This document shows positions 23,361 to 35,474 of a stretch of 64,000 nt of DNA, piece by piece; the stretch's first letter is position 1, and every line of letters begins with the position of its first letter. The stretch comes from Blasia pusilla. Lineage: Eukaryota; Marchantiophyta; Marchantiopsida; Blasiales. The notes under the pieces are model-generated. The model had not been told where the DNA came from. It made no database searches and worked only from the letters and a program-made list of their open reading frames with translations. The translations under genes were made by a program, and so were the position numbers. The stretch is taken from the NCBI GenBank assembly GCA_050084515.1, contig CM114275.1, positions 17,980,001-18,044,000 on the forward strand, given 5' to 3'.

Positions 23361-23559
23361 TCGAGAGTCCAGTCGGATCACACAGCCGTGCGTCAGTGCG
23401 CAAATAAGCACTTCGCATCTCCAAATTTCGTGCGCTTCAACGATGAATGCGAGGGGTCTTGAATCCTTGAATATCCTCCAGCGCTCAAAAGACGAGGAAT
23501 GGCTTTCCTCCTCGAAAGCAAATCATTCCTCGACTCTTCCCGATCAAATCTCAAATTTT

Positions 23560-24355
23560 CGGAGCTTTGGTATTTGCAACTCTCCCATAATAATATTTGA
23601 TCGGTCTCATTATAGAAACTAGTAAAAATATGAATTCCACGTCACTATGGGAGAGTGCTTTATTGATTTGTATTTTTATGTTAGATAAGTGGAATTTATA
23701 TATTTTTATGGGTAATACACTAACAAAAGTTTTCAAACATATATTTTCAAATTTAGTAAAGTGCACGGGTATTTTATTAGGTTTTGTAATGAAACTGGTA
23801 ATACGGAACGTAAAAAAATGCATGATGAAATATCATTATGGGAGAGTGCCTTTTTGATTTGCAAATACTTCTATTTTTTACAGGTGGTAATTGGGCAGTA
23901 AGAAAATGTTTCACATGTGAATTTGTGTGCAACATCATTAGTTCCTTTCCTTCATAGGCTATACATTAACAAAAGCTCTTCAAACACTTTTTTATTTCCT
24001 GTGCTTCTCACGGATGTCTTACTAGTTCCCATAATGAAATTGGTAGAATGGAACCTTAAAAAATACATGATGAAAACTCATCGGAAATACAAAAGAGTCA
24101 AGTACCTGACGACCTCAACCGGCCTTGAAAAAGAAGAATGGGGCATTCCCTAATGCCTAAACTCACAAAAGCATATATACAATGCCTAGAGAACTATGAC
24201 CCTCCAAAACTGTGAAGGATGGGCTTTAAAAAACCCTCCTCATTGTCTTTTCAAATGTGTAGGTGTATTGTTAGGGTCATATTTAAGGAATAGTTAAATT
24301 AAGAGAACTAAAGATCTATGTGATTTTTTTCCCTCCCACCTGGGCATCATACTAA
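23560..24355. other. Spacer with Helitron-type end fragments
   Basis: AT-rich sequence between the two SSL loci. Three fragments resemble the Helitron left end: minus at about 23577-23605, plus at 23640 and plus at 23832, each with (T/C)ATTATGGGAGAGT followed by a TTGATTTG phrase. None can be paired with a right end. No gene is seen. Confidence 0.5.
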
Positions 24356-24532
24356 CTAGTGTAGAGCTCGTGCCTTGCGCGGGAGTGAGGCACTAACCAT
24401 GATGCACACAAGTTTTATTTTATTTTTCTTGTTGCTTGTAGTATGGGAGTTATTTTCTTGCTGCCTAGTTGCTACGTATCAAACATATATGTGTTTGCAA
24501 ATCAAGAAAACACTCTCCAATAATAATATAGA
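24356..24532 (-). mobile_element. 177-bp mini-Helitron
   Basis: On the minus strand it starts TCTATATTATTATTGGAGAG after an A (24532) and ends CACTAG before a T (24356). A hairpin with stem GTGCCT/AGGCAC and a CG-rich loop (24370-24393) lies 10 bp before the CTAG. These are the textbook ends of a Helitron inserted between A and T. The left end is identical over about 20 bp to that of the element at 17257, so both belong to one family. It has no coding capacity. Confidence 0.8.
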
Positions 24533-26592
24533 TACGAGAGATTAGAGAGTGAACCAACTTTGTTCGAGAACAAAATTATGGACATCGTTAAGGCTTGAAT
24601 ACAAGAGTGAAAAGTTATCTATCTACTCTACTATGTTGATTTGTCTGTGTTAAACTCATATGTGTCACTTATTTATAGGGCAAGATAGTCTCAATTTTGT
24701 TCGAAACTTTAGATTTTTTACTTTTTTTCCCTGAAAATATTTATAATTTGCGGGAAAGGTATTCTACCTTCTTGTGCCTTGGAAAAAAGATTTTTTTTTG
24801 AAATGCCAAATGATCTTCCCCGAAAGGAGATTTTTTTTTTCGAATGCCAAATGACCTTATGGTCGGATGCAACGTTATGGACCAATTATTTGGCTGTAGA
24901 GACATGGAGTCTCACAAAGTTGTGAGGAATTGTATGTGCATCTAAAATTATGATTGGTTGCAAGGTTGTAATCAGACAAAGTCTGTAGTTGCAGAGTTAC
25001 GTTCGTGAAAACTTGCTGTGCTCGCAATGTATACTTGGGCTCACTTGGCCGTACCACAATCCAACGACCTGCCGTCGATTCTTGCCACCCATTTCTAGCC
25101 CACATGGCCCGCATCCAGGATGGGCAGGGCTTGCACTAGCGTGTGCAAGGTCTGTGGAGGATCCACACTTGGTGTCTATTATGGAGTTAAGACTTGTCGA
25201 GACATGTCAGTCCCATGGACAAAAAAGTCCGGTTATGTGCCACCTTGATTGGTTGAGGAAGAATATGGAAGGGTGTATAGTCCACAAACACCATGGATTT
25301 CTAGTAGGATGGAACATTGACTTTTGGTTGAACAACTTGCCTTATGGCTCAAATACCCATAGGATTTGGTGCATATTTATGATCGACCTTTCCAAATGAT
25401 GATGGAGGCAGTTGGGATAAGGGATTGGAGACCCACTACCTCCATTGACTAATGCATGATTTGTTACCTATATCAATGCACCAATTGGCATTGATTTATC
25501 TATATATGGGCTACTATCTTATTTGAGTTAAGGTTTAACTCCATGATAGACACCCAAGAAATGAGGATCCTAAATGTTCATGTAATTGTAGGAAACTAAG
25601 ATGCTTTTCTAGTTTTTTAACATTATCATGCATCCCTATGTGGGTGGAGGCATATTGTGGCACATATCCCTAGGAGTAGACAAGTTTGAAAAAATTGCCA
25701 TTGCATGTGTTGATGTAGAGTGATAGACATAACACATTGCATGAATATAACACATTTTTATTATAATCCATTCAATAATTCACGTCTACAATTGACCCAA
25801 TCCCTAACCTACCATACATTACATGATCCTCACAATTTTTTAACCAGAGTTAAGTCGGACTAATTCCCTCCATCGACATGCTCTCTTAGAGATTGAGTCT
25901 GTCATGAACTTTCGAGCATGGAATCAAGCCCAGTTGGAGATCTAGTTAGATTTGGTTGTATTATACATTGGGAATATTGTTGGATGCATAAACGAGGTCA
26001 ACACCACATGGGGGCCGGACTGCAGTAAGTATGCATTTGACATTGTTTGACACTCCATACCCTTCACAACGCCAAGGTTATGGGCGACTCCATGGGTGAG
26101 TTCCGCTGAGGGAATACTAGAGGAATGGGTTGGAAAAGACACAAAAGGGTGATATCATTCCCGTCCTATGAAAGAATGAAGGCACTCAATGAGGAACATG
26201 AGGGTCCAAGGAGGAATTAGCGTCATGTTACACGAGATCATCCTGGTGGGTGGATACCATCGAGTAGCCAAAAGCCGATTAAGGAACAGGGAACACCTTC
26301 CAATGACCCATGAATGCTTCGATCATGCTGGTCTACGCTGAGCTAATTTACAACAACTCACAAAAGCACCAGTTTGTGTCGACCCACTAAGTGTGCGACC
26401 AACGGAACATAATCTATGTTATTGAAAGAAGATGGGGTTTGAAGAACCCTTCCCCCGGTGTCGTCATGTGTACTTTTTACAATCCTTCCGGTATTGACAC
26501 ATGTACTTTTTAACAAAAGAGCTAACAAGAGGAACTAACAGGTAATAGATTTAGGGTGATTCGCAAAGCACGGGCACCGTTCTAGTGAGAGA
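24533..26592. other. Spacer, no recognised gene
   Basis: An open stretch at 24989-25399 (+) has no recognisable domain. The rest shows nothing that I can name. Confidence 0.4.
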
Positions 26593-29500
26593 TTAAGAAA
26601 CTTTGAGACGGCCCATTTGATTTCCGTGCAGACTGCTGAAGTACACGTAAGGTCCCCGTTTCATCCCTCCGGTGAGGGCGTTGATCTTTCCGGTGCGATC
26701 CTCGTACTTGTGCAACAGCTCCCCCTCCTCGCTCACGACCACCAGCCTCGCAATTTTGCGTGACTTGGCCTCGAAATCGACGAGCGAAAGCTCTGTTAAC
26801 CACGCCGCTAGACACCTCACTTTCGGAGTTCTGAAGAGCCAATCCATCAAATAGTCGCGTTCCTGCACACAAAGAAACCAACGAGAGAAGAGAGCGACGC
26901 GGTCAGTTCTAACGGGGGCTTTCATGACATTTCAGCAACGAGCAGGCGACGCAGGGTAGAGAAGATGTTCAGATCTTGACTCCAAATGTGATCGGACACT
27001 GTGTGACCATGCCCTTACGACTTTATGAGAAACCGCAATTACTCGTGTCGTGGACCTGCTCTGAAACACCCTACTGAATACTGGGGCTCCTAATATTTCG
27101 AAATAATGCGTGTGCAGTTTGATTACTACGAAAAAAGGGGCTCGTCCTCCCGATAATCCATACGCGTAGGATCGGCTTTTGAGCCAGCCTAGTAGAGCCT
27201 TTCAACCGTGAGACAGTAGTGCATGTCCGAGCATTGGGAGGCCATGAGTTTGGACCCCAACCCCAACAAACATTGCTTATCAGCGCAGCAGCTTTGGGAT
27301 GTGACAAACAGCTCTGGAGGTATCAACCGAAGAACTTCTGCTGTCAATTTTGCAAGAGGGACCAGATAGTGGCTCGCAGTTCCCGAGTGTAACAGGGACA
27401 CACAGAGAATTTCCGTAACAAGAATGACATGAAATGAAGTGACGCTTTCGAGACCGTCTCTGTAACATGTGCGCACAAACGAACTTCGAAAGAAGGCGGC
27501 GATGCTTCCTACCCCATTCGCGCCAACGTAAAAGTTCCCTTCACTGTACCGCACATTATCGGGAAACGAGATCAAGTTATCCACGAACACTTCCGACGTT
27601 CCTTTCTTCTCCCCCTTCAACCACAAGCGGGACAATCGGGCCCTGCGCAGGTATCGTCCCACCTTTAGCTTTTCATAAACCTTGTCAGTGACTATCATCG
27701 TGCTCTAACAAGACAGATCGGATCGTGGATCCGATCTTCTACCGTAGACCATTCCTTTCCCTGTACGAAGACCGAATCGTTAAGAGGTAGATTACCTTGA
27801 AGGAAAGAAGGGATCTTAGTTCCTGAGGATTAGCCTTACGTGAACGGGAGGTACTCCTCACCTTGATGATTCAGCGAAGACGAGAAAGTCTTCATTTCCA
27901 GACAGTGCTACTCCATTTGCGAATCCTAAACCACTTTTCACCACACTTGTGCTCTTTGTTGAGGGATCATACACAAGAAGGCGGCCATTTCCACCTCCAT
28001 CCAGAAAATCAAAGAGGAATTCCGGTAGCTGGAACTTCGAGCTTGCATCTGTGAAGTAGACAAGTCCTTCGCTCGTCACTGCCAACCCATCTGCCAAGCT
28101 ACAATCCACAGCTTATGTCAATTTTCACGCCAGTGTCTAACTACCGGCTCCATTTCCAGTCCACGCTGTTCTGGAATCAACGAGTACAACCTCACCTCAA
28201 ATTCACCACTAACAACTTCCAGCAGTGACAATCGGAGTCGAAGCAGGGGCACCAGATGTCTGTCTCGATATATCATCGCTGAAAACTCCTAAAATAACGG
28301 GATCATGTGGCAGAAGCCGATTACCGAGCTCCCGGAAAGTTTTCGATGATGATGAGGAGTTGAGTATTTGGGAAGGCCAAGTGGTTTTCAGTAGAGGATT
28401 TTCCCAGCTCCTAAGCATGCTACAAGAGGAGAGTAATGTAGCATGTCATTATCCCAAGTGTCCACAGAGGTTGCTATTGGGATGCAGTCCATTCATGATT
28501 TTTTCGAAGGCAGCGCTAACTTAGCCCTTCTAGTCTTTGCCCATTCATGGCTTGCCATCATCTTGCCTAGTGTAGGATCCATAGAGAACAAACCCAGATG
28601 TTTCCTCTGGAAACCTTCCTCAACTGTAGAAATAAGCCCATATGTGAGAACTCCGATCTGTTAATAAGAGCACCTGCCGCAACTTAGAGTCTAGAGATCG
28701 GCCTCCGAGGCCACCCTTCCAGCTGCATCTCAGGATCCAATTCACTGAACACTCGTACTGTCAGTGGATGACAGTGTGCGCACCGCATCATCATATGTCC
28801 TGGTATAGTAGCTTAAAAGCTCGTCCATTGGAAGATGAAACTTTTAAGGTCCCAGTGGACGAGCTTTTGACAGCCCTTCCGACCTCAGACACAGGGATAA
28901 TAACCTGAAAGAGAAGAGAATGCGAGCGTCGCGGATGTACTTCCTGAGTACCTAGGGATTAAACGTAGGTATTCCACACCCAGGCTGATGAAAAATCAGC
29001 TTTTCCTCAGCCCGTCATTCGTGTTACCTCAGGCGATAATCCATCGTTTTACACTCCTTGGACAATGAAGCTCAGTGACATATTCAGTGGTTATCTGCAA
29101 GACGGTGGGGGATCAGTTTGTGCGCAAGGCACAATGTTGGATCAATGGTAGAGAAGGTATTAGATAAAAGGTCTCAGACCGACAGAATGGAATTCAACTC
29201 CGGGAGCGCGGTGGCAGAGAAACATTGCTTAGTTGGAGAGAACCAACCACAGCTACGCGGCCATCAAATCTACTTGGGAAGAACACCTGACTAACATAAA
29301 TGATGGCTCCAAAGCTATGAATGGACGAAGATATGGCAAGAGAGCAACCCAAATGTGGAGGGTGAAAGCAGGATTTGGAACAACTTCCACAACCTTCCCC
29401 CTCCATATTCCTCCCGCTCCCAACCACCGAGCGACACATCCATTTGGAATTCATGAAGTTAAACCAGGATAGCACCAACATTGAAATTAGCTGTTGGAGA

Positions 29501-30804
29501 TAGCAGCATTCTCGTGAGACGTTTCCGAAGAGAATTGAGTTGGACTGTTCTCCCGGGTTAATTCTTGGAGGAACTCAAACGGCCGTCAGTCAAAGAATCA
29601 CTGTCATGGAGAACCCCAGCCTAGAAAAGATGTGGACGAAGATTGAGAAAGGAATGAAGATGAGATTGAGAGTAGTAAACCCCAACGAGAGCTCGTTACG
29701 CTCGCAAGAAGTCAAGACCGAGTCACTACGGCAAAAAACAATGAGCCATCCGATGTTGACGGGGGGAGCAAAGATCTTACTTTATCTTCACGCCATCAGC
29801 TTCAGTTGAGAGAACATGTAGTTCACCGTCGTGCGTTATCTTCAACAAACCCTGCATTAAGATGAGGGAGACCGACTCTCACATCAAAGCAGTAAAGGGA
29901 AGCAATAAACTTTCCACATCATTAGACTCAACAGCCCAACCCAAGTATACACCTGAACCAATTCGCACATCATTGCTGGGATCATTCACAGGAAATCGCA
30001 AGTGACATTATGTCTCCCCCCCCCTTCCCTCTAAACTTGCGTTGACAATGTACTCCACTGCATGAAAATGGGGAAAGGTCTTTCTAGAATTGTGAAAGTG
30101 GAGGTCCACTTTCAGGAATTTCAAATACAAATGGCTACAAACCTTCACAAGGGGAATGAAAAAAGCGCACATGGGAACAAAAACCACCCACTACATTCAC
30201 CGTTCCAGAGGCCGAAGTTGGACAGTTGTTTCTTATGAATCCACGACCAACTGCGAATGTGATCAAAGTTCTTTCCTCATTGGTTCCTTTATATGTATCC
30301 GCATGTGAGGTAACTGCAGATTGTGGTAGGTTGCATGTACACTGCAAGATGTGGTGAATCTCTCATCATAGAGGGAGAGAAGGAGTAGGCTGTAGAAGTT
30401 GAGATGAGAACTCTGCGGCTTTGCTATGAACGGACCTGGAATGCATCCGCAACATATATCTCTTCGGGATCGCCGGCGATGAAAATTCCGAGTGGACGTC
30501 CACCGACGTAGGTATGGTTCTCAATCGCCCCGTCCTCGTTAATCCTCTTGATCCATCCATCCCCGCACCCTGTATAAGCTCGGCCCTGCTTGTCGAAAGC
30601 AACATCTTCGGGACCTTCACAACCAACTCCAAATTTCTCTAGCTTTTGAAGGTTCGATTCCCTGGCCCAAAAGCCGTCTGCTTTGGGGAGCTCCGGGAAA
30701 GTCACCGAAATAGGGTCGATGCGACATTTTCTCTCGACAGAAAAACCAACTGCGGCAATGATAATGCCAATTACCAGAGAAATCACTGCACCGAAGAACG
30801 CCAT
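26593..30804 (-). CDS. Strictosidine-synthase-like / APMAP-type beta-propeller protein, right tandem copy
   Basis: Five or more exons on the minus strand. Exon 1 is 30804-30436: an N-terminal hydrophobic signal anchor (residues 2-20), then GCEGPEDVAFDKQGRAYTGC and IYVADAFQ, ending at a GT donor. Exon 3 is 28098-27862: LADGLAVTSEGLVYFTDASS, GNGRLLVYDPSTK and GFANGVALSGNEDFLVFAES. Exon 4 is 27642-27513: LWLKGEKKGTSEVFVDNL and FPDNVRYSEG. Exon 5 is 26862-26593: ARLVVVSEEGELL ... YVYFSSLHGNQMGRLKV, then a stop. Splice sites and phases of exons 3-5 agree. Exon 2, expected near 28225-28130, is the weak point: LLEVVSGEFE and NSVDWKWS can be read but are separated by 25 bp out of frame, and no clear acceptor precedes them. 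The family forms a six-bladed propeller, often at the ER or secreted; most plant SSL proteins lack true strictosidine synthase activity. The gene may be freshly dead. Confidence 0.72.
28815..28868. repeat. Hairpin: 17-bp inverted repeat with 20-bp loop
   Basis: AAAAGCTCGTCCATTGG is followed after 20 bp by CCAGTGGACGAGCTTTT, 16 of 17 positions pairing. It lies in the first intron of the right SSL locus. It could be a small foldback element or just a folded RNA segment. Confidence 0.75.
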
Positions 30805-30959
30805 TTATTGATTGGAAGCACAGTCCGGTCAAGTGTGGCTGCAGATCACACAATCCTTCAGCAGCGCCTGGAAAAAATTACGCGAACAATTATTTGGCAT
30901 CTCCAAATTTCATGCGCTGCGACGATTAATGTGAAGGATGTAGAAGTTCGTAACGACAT

Positions 30960-32805
30960 AAAGAAAGCAGTTCGGTGAATTATTCCTAGACGCTGCAGCT
31001 TCCCGGGGAAATCTCAACTACTCGAATTGTCCGCACAATTCACCATGGCCCGACAAAACGTCGCTCAACATCAGTATGACCGAAAGCCAGACGACTTTTG
31101 CCAGACTGCAACAGGAAGTGCTTTGAAAACCCGAGGAAACCTCCGAAACCCGCAGGATGAGAAACTCACAAGGGAACCTTCGGTAGTTTCCGGACAGCGT
31201 CAACTCTTGTAAGAATCTTAGTACCTCGGACTCATTCCTGCATCAGAGCGAGTTTGCTACATTTCGACTTACGCTGTTCATCCAAACTGTGATGGAAAAT
31301 TCTCACCTCAACTCAGTTGACTCCAGATCCAGAAACACGACGTTCGCCCTGGTCTCGTCTTGGTCTGACGTGTACAACCACCATTCCTCCACTGACTATC
31401 CCCACGGCCCAGTTCTACCTCCCTTGCTGACCAAACTGGGTGGAACAGTGGAAGTCGTCAAAGATGCTGGGAAAGTTTAAATTCACCAAGTCGATATTCC
31501 TTACCACCGTAAGCAGGAAACACCCTCGAGAAGAGCTGTGGAAGACAAAAATTGCCTTTTCTGTAAATAGTCCTGCCACTAAATCGACGGAACGAATGGA
31601 AGCCAAGTGATGTATGGACGACTCCTATGTTTCATCGATTTCCATCTCAATGAAATTCTCAACACCGTCAAAACGATTTCACCACGGACGAGATTAAGAG
31701 AGTGCTGCTGTAAGATTAAGGGAGTGCTGCTGTAGAACTAAAACGAGCAGTAGTGAGATCCTATCAATGCGATTGAGCGTAGAAGGAAAGGAATATCGGA
31801 GAGCATTTCCACAGCGCGAGAATTCTAAAAATAGCTAGTTGCAAAATCATTTCGAGGGACCTGTTCTTTTCTACCTCGTGTATTGAAGGATGCCATAGAC
31901 ATTTCCGCTCCGCGTTGGCGAAGAGAGAGGTACTCGACTTCCGATCTGCCTCCGTAGAAACCAGCGAATTTCTTGTGGATCCGCGTGCGAACGAGGCTTT
32001 TGTGAAGCGGATGCAAATGCGACCGTCAGCGAGAGTCCCAGACCGCTCGCCCGCATTGCTCAGACTTTAAACGTCTGGGAGTTGTCCGGATCCGGAGAAG
32101 CGCGGGCCGCGTTAGAGAGACTCTCCAGGACTAGTCTCCTCAGCTCAGATGGAATCGATTCTACCCGGGGAAACTGTGGACCATGCGCTGCAGTCCGCGA
32201 GTAACACCGGGCCACAACAATCAACGATGGTCCGTCGTTTAGGGGTGAAGTAGAGGCAATGATGGCATTCCGGAAAGATCACGACTCTCAGGGCTCATTG
32301 TTGAAGCCGTAGCCTCAGGCAACTGCCGTCGCACTCGGATGGCCACACGCCATTGACGCTGGTTTCCTTGGCTGCAGAGGTCCGATTGATCATTCGAGAC
32401 GGCCAGCGTTTACAGTGTCACTTCCGAGCAGGCCACACAAACAGCGTGGTAATGGTGGCGGGAAATATGACAGTGAAACGTGGGAATGAACGGAAATAAA
32501 CACAATCTTCGTTTGCCTGAGGGTTCGGTTCGTGCGTATCGTCGTTCGTTCGACGCAGCACGAAGAGTATGCGATATTGTCGTGGTGAGTACCTCTACAT
32601 CTGTCATGGGTTCCCACAACACCAGAAATCCTTCTAGCGGTTTGCCTGGTATTCCCCAAGTCGGACTCCAACTCTTTGATTTCTTTTAAACAAATTTCTG
32701 GGTTTCTCGAACGTGTATGTTGAAAAACATATTTTCATGCATAGCAGACCTTCTTTTATTTATTTACCATGCATAGGGGTAGACTTTCTTTTATTTACGT
32801 GTTGA
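30960..32805. other. Upstream spacer of the SSL locus, no recognised gene
   Basis: Moderately GC-rich sequence. Short open frames occur on both strands, none with a recognisable domain. It may contain the promoter of the SSL gene close to 30805-31000. Confidence 0.4.
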
Positions 32806-32860
32806 AAATTTTATATTATTATGGGAGAGCGCCTCTTTGATTTGTCAAACACCTTTATGT
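32806..32860 (+). mobile_element. Helitron left-end fragment
   Basis: TATATTATTATGGGAGAGCG followed by CCTCTTTGATTTG matches the left ends at 17257, 23832 and 24532. The TC terminus is degraded and no right end is paired with it. Confidence 0.45.
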
Positions 32861-35474
32861 TTGACAGATTGCAAACATAGAGGTTTGACACTAGACAACT
32901 CGGCAACAAATGGAAAATGCTTCACGTACTTAAGGCAGTAAAAAAAATTTGAATTGATCTCTTCCTTTCCCAAACTACACATTAATTTTAAACAATTTCC
33001 CGTGCAAACAGGAAATACAATGCATCATTGATCCCTTCCCTTCATTGGCTACACTTAAACAAAAGCTCTTCAAATATTTTTTATTCCCCTTCCTTACACA
33101 AATACCTTACCAGTGATTTCTAAATTGAAATTTCTGAAAGTTGAAGTAATTATTTTAAGTGGGATGATCCTCGGTTGATTTGCTAGGCAACGCACGCATC
33201 TGTCCCTTCAATTTGTTTGTTGCACTGAGGAAAAATGAGACATCGTTAATACTCACCAAGAAGAAGTCGACCTAGACAACATGCGTGTAGTGGTTCATAC
33301 GACAGGATGGTCCGAGGAGAGGCTTGGTCTCGAACAACAAGTGTGCGCCACAGTGTGATGCATAGCGGGATCTTGATCCATACCGGATACAGTTTGGCAT
33401 CGAGCTTTGCTTTTCCCGAGCCACACGTTTCTGGACGTAGCGCGAAGCTCTAAAACTCAACAATAGAGGTTGGTCATCGCGTAAAGCTCTAAGGCTCAAC
33501 AATAGAGGCTGGGAAAAATTTCTCTGGCAATGAGAATGGCTCTACTAGACTCACCACCAACTGCGATATGGCCAGGGATGAACTTCAACATTCTAGACAA
33601 ATGTGTGTGCGATGCTTTAGAATCTAGACATGCAAAAGGTCGACATCTACGACAATATATACGCGCAAGCTCCAAGTTCCAACCACCAATTCAAAAGAGA
33701 AGAGAAGCGTGTGCGTTGCCTCTTCAAGAGACGGTTGCGATGTGGATGAATGTTTCGCTGCTGGCCATGCGCGCACAAGTCTCGTTGTTAGACTTGCTCC
33801 AGGAAGATTTTCCAAAGTCTATGGTGCAGAGTGGGAAATAACTCTATTGCTAATTCTCTCAAACTAACGAGGGATTACATAGGTGCAGAAACACATGAAG
33901 AACAATAGATTGGAAGAAGGAATCTCATTGTAAAGTACGCTGGTTCGAGGGATAACGCTTCTTTCACTACGTTTAATCTGACAATGTTGGAATCTCCACT
34001 TCTTTCACCACCTTCAATCTCATGCTACCTCCATTTTTGGTGGTGACAAAAATGGAGCACTTAGAATGTCTCTTTCTTATACATCACTTCTCTGAATAAG
34101 AGCACCTAGAACACGTTGAGTTGGTTAGTTGTCATTTTCTTTTTCATTCTATTATGCATTTTTTGATTCCTCTTTGGAAATGTTATAGCCTTTCTTTGTC
34201 TTCTTTTGAGATATTTTTTATAATAAAATGAATATTATATTATAAGATTAATTTGCACTTCCAAAAGGCTAGTAGGGATACATGTATCTTATGATCGCTT
34301 GTCCATTCAAAAATATATCTCATTCATTGCTGATCTAACATGTGTCCCATGTAAATCAAATCAAATCACATTTCATTCAAATATAGGATTTTCGGGTGTT
34401 CCACTTTCTTCAACTTTTTCTTTGAAAAGGAGAGTTGAGGTGCCTACTTTCGGAGAAGCTTCATTTCTTTGATTGAAAGATTTTCCACGATAAGTAAGCC
34501 ACCCCCGTCCCCTCATACTATAGTATACATAAAGAAGAGAAAAAGAACCTTGTAGGTAGGAGAATGGTTATTCTACTTAAGCTTTCCTTAAATAATAAGT
34601 ACATTTTTCGGTTAAGAACATGTTCTCCAATAGATTTTTAAAATAGCCTTACATTTTTTTTAAAGGATTCAAGTCTTTTACAATCAACTCTAAACATTTT
34701 TCATACTTTTGGGGAGAAAGATAGGTTTATCGTTTTACAAATTTTAAATGAAATTTAGTACAATTATACATGAAGAGATACTAAAATAATTGAAGATGTT
34801 CTGTTGGTGATATTCGTAAAAATAATAGTAGGAATGCATGTGGGATGCATGATTGTATCTTTAATACATGCCACTTTTTAGGATGATAAAAAAAGCAATT
34901 AAAAAAACTGATTTAAATTGATTACTCCAACTTTATAAAAAGGAAGAGAACTTCCTTAGACTATGTTTTGCAAGAAGACAACTAGCAAGTCTTATTCCAT
35001 TTTTCTATTCCTTTTACGCATCCACTATATGTCGATTATCTGTTATCACTCTGTTACTCTTGAAGGACGTATAATGTCCTCCAATCATCATGCAATATTG
35101 GTCAATGTGATCCCAAGGGTGGATCATTTTATGCCACTACATATTTTTGTGACCTTTATGCATAAATCCAAGTACTTTCATCTTGTTTATTTCCTTCTAT
35201 TTTTTTTTATAATAGCCACATTGTAGGTCTTCATTCTCAAGTGGTTCTTACTTATACCTATTTTATGGAAAAAAAACTCTTTATCTTAAGCCTTCACGTC
35301 TACTCTGGTAAATGTTGGACATTGACTCCTTTAATTTATGCCTTCCTTTGAGATTCACCCAATCTACTCCTAATTTTACCATCTATATTCACTATTTTTT
35401 ACTTCTTGATGCCCTAAAATGGGCTTCACAAACTATGTATTCAAGTCCTTGGACAAGGCTTTCTTGAAAGATAT
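32861..35474. other. Gene-poor spacer
   Basis: No supported gene. The open stretch at 33530-33841 (+) has no recognisable domain. A short direct repeat lies at 33441-33513. From about 34100 the sequence becomes AT-rich. Confidence 0.4.
33441..33513. repeat. Short tandem duplication (about 37-bp period)
   Basis: A phrase containing AAGCTCTAAAACTCAACAAT occurs at 33441 and again, with minor changes, at 33478. Both copies end in AATAGAGG(T/C)TGG. Confidence 0.8.
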
